From Bacteroidota bacterium (GTDB lineage: Bacteria > Bacteroidota > Ignavibacteria > Kapaibacteriales > UBA2268): a stretch of DNA of 64,000 bases. Where the stretch lies: contig JARKQC010000369.1 of the NCBI GenBank assembly GCA_029974985.1, positions 62,001-126,000 on the forward strand, given 5' to 3'. The notes beneath the pieces were generated by a model. The model searched no databases, was not told the DNA's origin, and saw nothing but the letters and a program-made list of their open reading frames with translations. This document shows, piece after piece, positions 1-8,632 of the stretch (the stretch's first letter is position 1; every line of letters starts with the position of its first letter). A program made the position numbers and the translations under genes.

Positions 1-795
1 GGTATTACTCGTATTGGTATGAAATACAAAACTCATATCAATGATGATGTTGAAAATAATTTCTTCGTTAAAGATGCTGAAAGAATTGCATTACTTGCAA
101 CTACTTATATTAGATATAATACTATTCTATCTGGTGTTGAATGGCGTCATTGGGCAAATCTTGATGGTGTTTTACGCGGAACACTTGATTTCTTTGAATA
201 TAGTGGTGGTAATGCAATCCCTGTTGAATTACTTAGTTTCGATGCTAAACAAGCTGGAAATAGAGTTGATTTAAACTGGGTTACTGCAAGTGAAATTAAT
301 ACTTCAAAATTCCAAGTAGAAAGAGCTAATGTAAATGAAACAGGTAAAAACTTCTTAACAATTGATGAGGTTCCAGCTGCTGGAAATAGTAATATTACAA
401 GTTATTATGGACCAATCGTTGATTCTAAAGTAGAAATGGGTAAATCTTATATTTATAGACTGAAAATGTTAGATAAAGATGGAGATTTCAAATATAGTGA
501 TGAAAAACTTGTTACACTTACAAGTTTGAATGGTACTATTTCACTCGAAGAAGCAAAACCAAATCCAGCTCGTGATATTACAAATATCGAATTTACATTA
601 GGTAACGATATGGAAGCAAGAGTTAGCTTATTTGATATTAATGGTAAAGAAATCGAAGTAATTTCTAATGGTAAATTAGTTAAAGGAACTCATAAATTTG
701 AACTTAATTTAACTAATATTCCATCTGGCTCTTATACTGTTGTATTAAAAGCAAGTGATGTATTATTAACAACAAAATTGAACGTTGTTAAGTAA
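1..795 (+). CDS. T9SS-secreted protein, C-terminal part (5' end outside window)
   Basis: The reading frame is open from base 1, so the true start lies upstream and only the last 264 codons are here. Around residues 75-170 is a beta-rich segment beginning PVELLSFDAK...LNWVTASE, the form typical of secreted Bacteroidota proteins just before the sorting domain. The last ~85 residues (KPNPARDITNIEFTL ... GSYTVVL) are a type A T9SS C-terminal sorting domain: the PNP motif, a GT/G-turn and a terminal KLNVVK strand. The family is secreted across the outer membrane and the sorting domain is removed. The N-terminal functional part is missing, so the protein's role cannot be stated. A strong terminator follows. 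Confidence 0.85.
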   Translation, partial: GITRIGMKYKTHINDDVENNFFVKDAERIALLATTYIRYNTILSGVEWRHWANLDGVLRGTLDFFEYSGGNAIPVELLSFDAKQAGNRVDLNWVTASEINTSKFQVERANVNETGKNFLTIDEVPAAGNSNITSYYGPIVDSKVEMGKSYIYRLKMLDKDGDFKYSDEKLVTLTSLNGTISLEEAKPNPARDITNIEFTLGNDMEARVSLFDINGKEIEVISNGKLVKGTHKFELNLTNIPSGSYTVVLKASDVLLTTKLNVVK

Positions 796-814
796 TAAAT
801 TGCAATAAAATTGC

Positions 815-853
815 AAAAAAAAGGTTATCTATAAAAAGATAACCTTTTTTTTT
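815..853 (+). terminator. Rho-independent terminator after the T9SS cargo gene
   Basis: Perfect 8-bp stem ggttatct (823-830) / agataacc (837-844), 6-nt loop, extended by A-tract/T-tract pairing and followed by a run of nine T. It sits 20 bases after the stop codon. Confidence 0.85.
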
Positions 854-981
854 ATCTTTTAAGCAAAAAAAATGCTATTTTTATATATTATAAGATAATA
901 ACAAAAAACAAAAAAAAACTTATAATATTTAAAAATTAAAATATTCTAAAAGAATTAAAATATCCAATATTGGAGGAAAGT

Positions 982-3057
982 ATGGAAATTGATTTGTCAA
1001 AAAAAACACCACACAGTTTAGATTATCATATCGAATCTGTTATAGAGGGAAAAAGAAAATTTGAGAATGTTTTTCAAGCAGTAACACGTATGATTCTCGA
1101 ATATCCCGATGGTATAAAAAAAATTACTGTAAATGGAAGACCGACCTATGATTTTCAAATATTTAGAAAATCAAAAAAACATATTATTGGAATGTATGAC
1201 GAAATAAATAGCTTTGTTTCGTTTGTTAAAGACGCCGCAGACGGTGGCTCTTCTGCTGAAATGGCTTTCGTGCTTGTTGGCGAGCCTGGTAATGGTAAAA
1301 CTTTTTTCGTTGACTACCTTAATAAATGTTATAGAGAATTCATTGCAGAAAGAGAAAATCAAAGATTTACTTATAGAATGAATAATCTTGATAAATTAGG
1401 GGTATATGGCAGAATTAATTCTATCGAATCTCAGACTTTCGAAGACCCAATGATACTTGCTATGAATTTATTTGAAGAAAAAGATAAGAATATTGAGTAT
1501 TTAGAAAGTTTGGGCGCTTCAGAAGAGCAAATAATAAAATATTATAAAAATTACAGACCACTTGGAGCCTGCTCAGATTATATATTTAATCAAATTAGAG
1601 AATACTCAGATGGCGATATTGAAAAAATGAAATCTTTTATCGAAGTAGTGCCGATTCCAATTAGTGAAACTCGTGGCACGCTAACAGGAAAATATGCGGC
1701 AAAAGATAAAATTACTTCTTCTGCTGTTGATCTGCTCGGTGATGAGTCAATTACTCGCCTTTTACATATTCCAGATACTAACAATCCGTATCGCTTTGAT
1801 TTGCGTCGTGGCGCCTTAGCTCGCGTAGCTGGCGGTGGAATCCATTTCGCTGATGAAATATTTAAAAATAAAAGAGATTTAGTTCAAGTTTACTTAGGGG
1901 TAATTCAAAATCGTACTATTGAAATCGAAGGATTTAAGTGGCCCCTTGATACTTTAATAGTAGCAACAAGTAATAATTCTGAATTTCAAAGATTCCTCGA
2001 AGAAAAAGAACAAGCACCAATCGTTGATAGATGCCGAATTACATATATGGCACACAATACAAATTATAAATTACAACAAGAATTAACTAAATTAGCAATA
2101 GGTAGCCAAGAAAAAACCACTTTTACTGGTGAAAAATTAAATATTGACCCCAATCTTAATTATGCTTTATCAGTTGCGTTTATTTTATCGAGAATGCCAC
2201 AAAACAATAAATTAACTCCAATTGAAATGATGAAGCTCGCCGCTGGCGAAGTTGCTGGTGAAAAAAGTGTTAAAACGCTTGCCGAAGTCATTGACCAACT
2301 CAATAGAGAAACTGATATTACTAAAAGATTTGGACAAAAAGGACTTGGACATAGAAATCTCGGTAGAGCTATTCAAATCCTGCTTGAACGCTCCGAAACC
2401 CAAGAAGGTAAATGTATGTATGCTGGTGATATTTTTCCATCAATAGAAAGCGTAATTTTAGATTATGTACAAGACCCAAATGATAGAGCCAAGTATCTTA
2501 ATGATTTGAAAATTGCAAAATCATTACATAGAGAAAATGTAATGACTTCGATTTTTAATGCTTATATGGACGAACCCGACGCAATTCATAAAGATGTTTT
2601 GAACTATGTTAATATGGTTATTGGTATAGATGCAAAAAACTTAGGTCCTAATAAATTATGGACTTATAAAGATCCTCAAACTGGTAAATTAGTTTCAATA
2701 AAAATTGATGAAAATTATATTGATAGCGTAGAAAATCGCTTGGGACTTAAGTCGAAAGAACAAAAACAAAGCTATAGAACGACAATCGCAAAAATCTATG
2801 GACAAAAAATGATTCAAGACCCAAATTATGATTTTATGGATAATAACGATTTAGTAAAAGCTGTTACAGATGTTAGATTAAAATCTGACATTGCTGGTGC
2901 GGGTAGCCTTATTGGTGCATTGTCAAATAGAACAAATGAGGAAAACCAAAAACTGTATAATAGAATGATAAAAACAATGATCGAAAAACTTGGATACGAC
3001 AAAACAAGTGCCGAAAAGACTATCGAGTATTTCTGTACACAGGAGGATAATACCTGA
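982..3057 (+). CDS. prkA: PrkA-family serine protein kinase / AAA ATPase (YeaG-like)
   Basis: 691 residues, close to the ~640 of E. coli YeaG. Walker A is GEPGNGKT (residues 100-107) and Walker B IHFADE (287-292), followed by a sensor-like LIVATSNN. This matches the AAA domain of PrkA kinases; the C-terminal third corresponds to the PrkA kinase-like domain. The start is ATG 982: a GGAGGA sequence at 972-977 lies just before it, and the in-frame TTG at 970 overlaps that ribosome site. It heads a four-gene operon with DUF444, SpoVR and a second PrkA-like ATPase. In the family PrkA acts with YeaH and SpoVR in stationary-phase, nitrogen-stress or sporulation responses. The target protein is unknown here. 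Confidence 0.9.
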   Translation: MEIDLSKKTPHSLDYHIESVIEGKRKFENVFQAVTRMILEYPDGIKKITVNGRPTYDFQIFRKSKKHIIGMYDEINSFVSFVKDAADGGSSAEMAFVLVGEPGNGKTFFVDYLNKCYREFIAERENQRFTYRMNNLDKLGVYGRINSIESQTFEDPMILAMNLFEEKDKNIEYLESLGASEEQIIKYYKNYRPLGACSDYIFNQIREYSDGDIEKMKSFIEVVPIPISETRGTLTGKYAAKDKITSSAVDLLGDESITRLLHIPDTNNPYRFDLRRGALARVAGGGIHFADEIFKNKRDLVQVYLGVIQNRTIEIEGFKWPLDTLIVATSNNSEFQRFLEEKEQAPIVDRCRITYMAHNTNYKLQQELTKLAIGSQEKTTFTGEKLNIDPNLNYALSVAFILSRMPQNNKLTPIEMMKLAAGEVAGEKSVKTLAEVIDQLNRETDITKRFGQKGLGHRNLGRAIQILLERSETQEGKCMYAGDIFPSIESVILDYVQDPNDRAKYLNDLKIAKSLHRENVMTSIFNAYMDEPDAIHKDVLNYVNMVIGIDAKNLGPNKLWTYKDPQTGKLVSIKIDENYIDSVENRLGLKSKEQKQSYRTTIAKIYGQKMIQDPNYDFMDNNDLVKAVTDVRLKSDIAGAGSLIGALSNRTNEENQKLYNRMIKTMIEKLGYDKTSAEKTIEYFCTQEDNT

Positions 3058-3078
3058 TTTTCTTAAAAAGGAACTAAA

Positions 3079-4392
3079 ATGACTGAAAATTCAAAATATA
3101 GCGAAGAATATTTAAATCGCGAAAAACCCGGTGAGCATAAAATTGTTTCGGATAGTGATAGCTATCATCACTCTGAAACTGATAATTTTATGAAAGCTAT
3201 CGGATTTCCATTAAAAGCTAAAGTTACTTATGATGTGTTTTTACAAACAATAGAAGATTTGATAAGACGAGATGACGAACGCGAAAAAGATGGATTTCCA
3301 CGTAGAATTAGATTAGGAAAAATCGTTAAGCCAACAAAAAAAGGCGATAAAGTAGTTGTAGTACCAACTACAACCGAACCAAAATTTTATCACGATGATT
3401 CTATTACTAGTGAAGAACAAAGTACGGGCGGAACAGGCGAAGGAGAAGAAGGCGAAGTAATTGGGGAATCACCAGCCGAACCAGAAGAAGGCGAGGGCGA
3501 AGGGCAAGGCGCTGGAACTGGTGGAGGCGAAGGGCACGACGTAGTAGCAGATGCCTTTGATTTAGGACGTATATTAACACAAAAATTCCAACTTCCAAAT
3601 TTAAAAGTTAAAGGAAATAAAAAATCTTTTACCAAATATAAATATGATTTAACTGATAGAAATAGAAGAACGGGACAAATATTAGATAAAAAATCAACTT
3701 TAAAAAGAATTGTTCAAACTAATATTCTATTAGGTAATATAAGCCCAAATGATGAAATATCACCAGAGAATTTAGTGATAAATCCACAAGATGAAATTTA
3801 TAGAATAATGTCCTCCGAGAAAGATTATGAATCGCAAGCAGTAGTGTTCTTCATTCGTGATTATTCAGGTTCGATGGAAGGAAAGCCAACAGAAGCCGTA
3901 ACCTCACAGCATTTATTGATATATAGTTGGTTAATGTATCAATATAATGAAAATGTTCAAACACGATTTATTTTGCACGACCAACACGCAAAAGAAGTAA
4001 AAGATTTTTATACTTATCATAATTCTTCTGTTGCTGGCGGCACGAATGTTTATCCCTCATTTGAGCTTGTAAATAAAATTATCGAAACAGAAAGACTATA
4101 TGTAGATAATAATATCTATGTGTTTTATGGTACAGACGGAGATGATTGGGATAGTGATGGTAAAAAAGCAATAGAAGAAATCGAAAAAATAATGACTTAT
4201 GCTAATAGAATAGGTATCACTGTAGCACGAAATAATTGGACTACTTCTCAAACAACAGTAGAGCGATATATTGAATTATCGGGTTTGTTAAAAGATAAAT
4301 CACAACTTATTAGGCTAGATTCATTTGCTTCCGCAGATGCTGATGAAGCAAGATTGATTGAAGGTATAAAGAAACTCGTCGAAGAAAAATAG
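3079..4392 (+). CDS. DUF444 family vWA protein (YeaH/YhbH-like)
   Basis: 437 residues. The C-terminal half is a von Willebrand A domain with an intact MIDAS: DYSGS at residues 261-265, a later Thr in AGGTNVY and an Asp in YGTDGDD. Residues ~115-153 are a Gly/Glu-rich low-complexity linker, as in YeaH homologues. The N-terminal part contains the conserved basic segment RDDEREKDGFPRRIRLGK. The start has a good ribosome site (aaaagga) and lies 21 bases after prkA, so translation is probably coupled within the operon. E. coli YeaH works with the YeaG kinase; here a direct partnership with the upstream PrkA is inferred from synteny. Its biochemical activity is not known. Confidence 0.9.
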   Translation: MTENSKYSEEYLNREKPGEHKIVSDSDSYHHSETDNFMKAIGFPLKAKVTYDVFLQTIEDLIRRDDEREKDGFPRRIRLGKIVKPTKKGDKVVVVPTTTEPKFYHDDSITSEEQSTGGTGEGEEGEVIGESPAEPEEGEGEGQGAGTGGGEGHDVVADAFDLGRILTQKFQLPNLKVKGNKKSFTKYKYDLTDRNRRTGQILDKKSTLKRIVQTNILLGNISPNDEISPENLVINPQDEIYRIMSSEKDYESQAVVFFIRDYSGSMEGKPTEAVTSQHLLIYSWLMYQYNENVQTRFILHDQHAKEVKDFYTYHNSSVAGGTNVYPSFELVNKIIETERLYVDNNIYVFYGTDGDDWDSDGKKAIEEIEKIMTYANRIGITVARNNWTTSQTTVERYIELSGLLKDKSQLIRLDSFASADADEARLIEGIKKLVEEK

Positions 4393-4405
4393 TGAGACAA
4401 AATTT

Positions 4406-6025
4406 ATGAGAATAATAGATCAACATACAAAAAAAATAATGGAAGATTGTAAGTTAAGAGCAAAAGACGCGGGCTTACGATTTGACGATGAATCACTTGA
4501 ATATATAGTAACAAACCAAGATTTAATAGAACTTTCACCCAAAGGAATGATACCAACCTTGTATGATTATTGGGTAAATGATGTAGAAACTCTAAAAGGG
4601 AAAGGTCAATATAAATTATATCCAAGTAATCCTTATGAAACTGTAATAAATTCCAGACCTGCAATATCTTATTATAATGATAATAATCCTGATTGGCTGA
4701 ATATAATGATATTTTATCACGTAATTGGGCATATTGATTTTTTCCAAAATAATATTTTATTTGAACATACTTGGAATGATGATTTCGTTGGTCGTGCATT
4801 AGCAGATAAACGTCATATCAATCAATTACGAAGTGAATATGGTAGGTGGGTTGATTATATAATCGAATTTTCTCGCTCTATTGATAATTTAGTTGGATAT
4901 TTTAGAGAGCTGTCCGTTCAGAATTTTCCGTCAAATTTAGAGACAAATGAAAAAATATCTTACTATTTTGATGAGTTTTTACCAAATGATACATCTGCTA
5001 ATATTAGTACAATATATTCTGAAGTAGAAAGATATAATAAATTGCTCGATACTAATGAATTAGTTGCCGAGCAAATGTTTTTTTCAGAAATTAAAAGTAA
5101 ATTTCCAGAATTTGAATCAAAATTTCATAAATTTATAAATACTAAAAAAAATAATTTTTTCGATATTATTGAGTATATAAGAGATAATTCACCATTTTTA
5201 AAGAAAGATGAAAATTTATGGATGAAATCAATAATAAATATCGTTAGAGAAACCTCATTATATTTTGCTCCGCAGATAAGAACAAAAACTATAAATGAAG
5301 GTTGGGCAAGCTATTGGCACGATGAACTTTTTAGAAAAGACGACAGAATTAAAGGACACGAGTCCGAATATGCTGTAATAAATTCAAAAGTTACTTCGAT
5401 TGCAAGAGTTGGATATAATCCTTATGCGATAGGTTTAAGACTTATTCAATATGTAGAAAATTTAGCAGATGCTGGAAAAATATCTTGGGAATTTCAACAA
5501 ATTAATAATTCTATTTATAGAGAGAATTTTGATAGAAATACTGGAAATGGTAAAGATGCAATATTTAAATTAAGAGAAAATTTTTCTGATTTTATGCTGA
5601 TGAATACCTATGTAAATCAAGATTTTGTTGATTTGCATCAACTATTTGTTGTTGGCACAAGATTAAATGAACAGCGTGGCACGATAGAATACTATGTTAA
5701 GAGCCGCAAAGCAGAAGATTATAAAAAAATGCTTATAGACAATATGTATCATCCGCCATTTATTTATGTAGATATAGAAAAAAGCGATGAAAAAGTGCTT
5801 TATATAAAACACGATTTTGAAGGACGCCAATTATATAAACCATTTATACAAGATACAATGCTCGGTATTAATTTTTTATGGTTTGGTAACGATACTAATG
5901 GGCAAGTAATTTTAGAAACTACTGATATTATTAAAAGAAAAGCAAGCGAAGACGCAATTAGTTACGAATATAAACCAATTCAATATATTTATTCAAATAA
6001 AAAAATATCTAAAAGATATTTATAA
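4406..6025 (+). CDS. spoVR: SpoVR family protein (YcgB-like)
   Basis: 539 residues. Recognised by the SpoVR hallmarks: an N-terminal helical region with PTLYDYWVNDVE, the segment FYHVIGHIDFFQNN (residues ~99-112), and the highly conserved NEGWASYWHDEL near residue 300, followed by RVGYNPYAIGLRL. The product is soluble, with no signal peptide. It starts 13 bases after the DUF444 gene and ends 12 bases before the second PrkA-like gene, so it is firmly inside the operon. SpoVR is needed for spore cortex formation in Bacillus, but homologues occur widely in non-sporulating bacteria beside PrkA and DUF444. The molecular function remains unknown. No lesion is visible. Confidence 0.92.
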   Translation: MRIIDQHTKKIMEDCKLRAKDAGLRFDDESLEYIVTNQDLIELSPKGMIPTLYDYWVNDVETLKGKGQYKLYPSNPYETVINSRPAISYYNDNNPDWLNIMIFYHVIGHIDFFQNNILFEHTWNDDFVGRALADKRHINQLRSEYGRWVDYIIEFSRSIDNLVGYFRELSVQNFPSNLETNEKISYYFDEFLPNDTSANISTIYSEVERYNKLLDTNELVAEQMFFSEIKSKFPEFESKFHKFINTKKNNFFDIIEYIRDNSPFLKKDENLWMKSIINIVRETSLYFAPQIRTKTINEGWASYWHDELFRKDDRIKGHESEYAVINSKVTSIARVGYNPYAIGLRLIQYVENLADAGKISWEFQQINNSIYRENFDRNTGNGKDAIFKLRENFSDFMLMNTYVNQDFVDLHQLFVVGTRLNEQRGTIEYYVKSRKAEDYKKMLIDNMYHPPFIYVDIEKSDEKVLYIKHDFEGRQLYKPFIQDTMLGINFLWFGNDTNGQVILETTDIIKRKASEDAISYEYKPIQYIYSNKKISKRYL

Positions 6026-6037
6026 AATTTATAAGAT

Positions 6038-8326
6038 ATGGAAACTTTTTTAGAAATTCAATCGAAAGCCAAAAGGCTTGAATCATTAATAAATTTAAGT
6101 AATAATATTCGAGAAAAAGAAAAAAGAGATATTTTAGTATTTAATGATTATTTATATCTAGCAGTTACAAATCCTCAGATTGTTTTCCGCGATATATTTC
6201 AGTTATATCACGATATGGTACATCATTATGTATCAGAGGGGCAAGATGAATTTATAAACGATAATGAGCATATTGGGTTTTATAATTACGAAACGCGAGA
6301 TTTATTCAGAAATGATTGTGATGAGCCTTTTTTTGCTGATAGACTTTTTGCATATAGATTTATGAATATGACACGTAACTTTCGTAAAGGAACGCAAAAT
6401 AAAAGAATTTATATTTTTGAGGGACCTCCGGGCAGTGGTAAAAGTACTTTTTTGAATAACTTGTTACACAAGTTTGAAGAATATTCACGAACTCCAGCAG
6501 GCGCAACATATATAACATATTGGAAATTAGATATTGAAAAACTTGGTGGATTTCAATCAAAAGAAATTCAAAAAATTAAGACATTAAGTCATAAGTCGCC
6601 ATTAGAAAAAAGAGCTAAACAATCTCAAAATTTTGATTTTCCAGAGAAATATCTTGAATTTTCCTGTCCAAATAATGATAATCCAATACTACAAATACCC
6701 AAAAATTATAGGAAACAATTTCTTGATGAATTAATTAGAGATGAGAGCTTTAAAGAACAATTATTTAATGATAAACAATATGAATGGGTGTTCAGAGATA
6801 TACCATGTGCTATATGTAGTTCTATACAAAAAACACTTCTCGATAGACTAAGCGACCCTTTGGAAGTATTTAGTATGATAAATGCTAAAACTAATCATTT
6901 TACTCGTCAGCTTGGTGAAGGAATTAGTGTTTTTAATCCAGGTGATACCAATATTGAGCAAACTTTATCAAACCCAACACTACAACAAATGATTAGCGAC
7001 CTTTTACGAAATGATGAAATTAAATATACATATTCTTATATGGCAAAAACAAATAATGGTATTCTTGCATTAATGGATATTAAAGAGCATAATGTTGATA
7101 GGCTTAAAGCATATCACGGCATTATTAGTGACGGAGTACATAAGGTCGAGCTAACAGAAGAATATATTCGAACTTTATTCATTGGAATAGTAAACCCTGA
7201 AGACAAAATTCACTACGAACAAGTGCAATCTTTTCAAGATAGAATAATAAGTATGAAAATACCTTATGTTCTTGATTATAACACCGAAGTAATGATTTAT
7301 AAAAGTAAATTTAATGAAAATATTACAAATTCATTTTTACCCGGTGTAATCGAAAATTTTGCGAAAATCATCATTGCATCGAGACTTGATATAGAATCTC
7401 CCGCAATAAAACGATGGATTAGCAAACCCGAGAAATATTCAAAATATATTGATAAAAATATGCTTTTATTAAAAATGGAAGTGTATATAGGGATATTACC
7501 CGAGTGGCTTAGCGAAGAAGATAAGAAAAAATTTGATAGGCAAACTCGAATTGATATTATTTCAAATTCTGAAAATGACGGTCATAAAGGAATTTCAGGA
7601 CGGAAATCATTGAGCGTATTTAATGATTTCTGTTCACCAAGTCAAAGACCTAACAAATATATTACAATGGAGGATGTAAAAGAATATTTTATTCATAATA
7701 AAGAAGAACTCCAAATTGATATTCCGCAAGATTTCATTGATAAATTAGTAGATTTATATGATTATGATGTTATGCAAGAAATAAAGGAATCAATATTTTT
7801 TTATAATGAAGAGCATATCGAAAGAGATATTCTGAATTATCTATTTGCTATAAATTTTGAAATAGGAGATAGTAAATTTAATAATTCTACTAGTGATAAT
7901 GTTGAAATAACAGAAGAATTTTATGAAAATATTGAACGTAGATTATTAGGTGAAAGTTCAACTCCAACAACACGTAAATCATTCCGAAAAGAAACACAAT
8001 CAGAATACGTATCTGTAACTTTAACCCAAGAATTAGGACTTGAAAATAAATCTATTAAAGAAAGTAAATTATTTAAAAATTTATTTGTAAAATATACCCG
8101 CAATTTAAAGGAAAATGCACTAGCCCCATATCTTGATAATGATAATTTCCGACGTGCAATTCTTCAATATGGAACAAGCTCTTTTAATACTTTTGACGAA
8201 AGATTAAAACGTGACGTTACTTTACTAATTAATAATTTAGTTAATAAATTTAATTATAAATGCCCCGAGGCCGCTCAACAGATATGTATTTATGTATTAG
8301 ACAAAGGTATTGTCAAAAAATATTAA
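6038..8326 (+). CDS. Second, divergent PrkA-like AAA ATPase in the spoVR operon
   Basis: 762 residues. Walker A GPPGSGKST is at residues 129-137 in a PrkA-like context: an N-terminal helical segment, then IYIFEGPPGSGKS. Downstream the sequence differs strongly from the first PrkA. It carries an insertion with three cysteines in IPCAICSS (residues ~255-262) and SCPNND (~209), and a long C-terminal region ending near LVNKFNYKCPEAAQQ. The neighbouring genes PrkA, DUF444 and SpoVR support assignment to the PrkA superfamily as a paralogous subunit. I cannot tell whether it keeps kinase activity. A clean terminator lies 55 bases downstream. The alternative reading is an unrelated AAA+ ATPase recruited to the operon. 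Confidence 0.7.
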   Translation: METFLEIQSKAKRLESLINLSNNIREKEKRDILVFNDYLYLAVTNPQIVFRDIFQLYHDMVHHYVSEGQDEFINDNEHIGFYNYETRDLFRNDCDEPFFADRLFAYRFMNMTRNFRKGTQNKRIYIFEGPPGSGKSTFLNNLLHKFEEYSRTPAGATYITYWKLDIEKLGGFQSKEIQKIKTLSHKSPLEKRAKQSQNFDFPEKYLEFSCPNNDNPILQIPKNYRKQFLDELIRDESFKEQLFNDKQYEWVFRDIPCAICSSIQKTLLDRLSDPLEVFSMINAKTNHFTRQLGEGISVFNPGDTNIEQTLSNPTLQQMISDLLRNDEIKYTYSYMAKTNNGILALMDIKEHNVDRLKAYHGIISDGVHKVELTEEYIRTLFIGIVNPEDKIHYEQVQSFQDRIISMKIPYVLDYNTEVMIYKSKFNENITNSFLPGVIENFAKIIIASRLDIESPAIKRWISKPEKYSKYIDKNMLLLKMEVYIGILPEWLSEEDKKKFDRQTRIDIISNSENDGHKGISGRKSLSVFNDFCSPSQRPNKYITMEDVKEYFIHNKEELQIDIPQDFIDKLVDLYDYDVMQEIKESIFFYNEEHIERDILNYLFAINFEIGDSKFNNSTSDNVEITEEFYENIERRLLGESSTPTTRKSFRKETQSEYVSVTLTQELGLENKSIKESKLFKNLFVKYTRNLKENALAPYLDNDNFRRAILQYGTSSFNTFDERLKRDVTLLINNLVNKFNYKCPEAAQQICIYVLDKGIVKKY

Positions 8327-8632
8327 TGTAAAAATAAGAGTAATTAACAATAAAAAATCCTTAATTATTACAAAAGAGTTAAAATAAGCGACTTTAATGT
8401 CGCTTATTTTTACAAAAATATAAAAATAAGAGTAAATTATTGAATTAATACTCTTGTTTTGCAAATCACTCCATTATATAATCAAATTTACCAACTATCT
8501 TTAATTTTATACCAAAAAATTTAAAAATAAGTATAAAAATATCAAAAATATATCTTATTACAACATTAAAGTAAAAATAAAGGATATTGATAGCCGTTAA
8601 TTTAACAAAATCGTAAAAATAAGGAAATAATT
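8327..8632. other. 306-bp intergenic region with repeated TAAAAATAAG
   Basis: Besides the terminator this gap contains four exact copies of TAAAAATAAG, at 8329-8338, 8421-8430, 8522-8531 and 8614-8623, plus a one-mismatch copy at 8572-8581. The last copy overlaps the ribosome site of the next gene (aaggaaataattATG). No small reading frame or RNA gene is recognisable. The motif may be an AT-rich coincidence or a binding site. Confidence 0.4.
8381..8411 (+). terminator. Terminator of the prkA-spoVR operon
   Basis: Perfect 12-bp inverted repeat aaaataagcgac (8381-8392) / gtcgcttatttt (8399-8410) with a 6-nt loop and a terminal T run. The A/T symmetry could let it work on both strands. Confidence 0.85.

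Noticed and set aside
970..981. TTG start for prkA four codons upstream
   Set aside because: The TTG overlaps the GGAGGA ribosome site of the ATG at 982, so the ATG is the natural start.
3390..3635. Open frames on the minus strand opposite the DUF444 gene, rich in Pro and Ser
   Set aside because: They mirror the Gly/Glu-rich linker of the vWA protein; low complexity, no ribosome site and no family, so they are shadows.
4404..4799. 131-codon minus-strand frame opposite the start of spoVR
   Set aside because: The plus-strand SpoVR gene is unambiguous through this stretch, and the antisense product has no recognisable domain.
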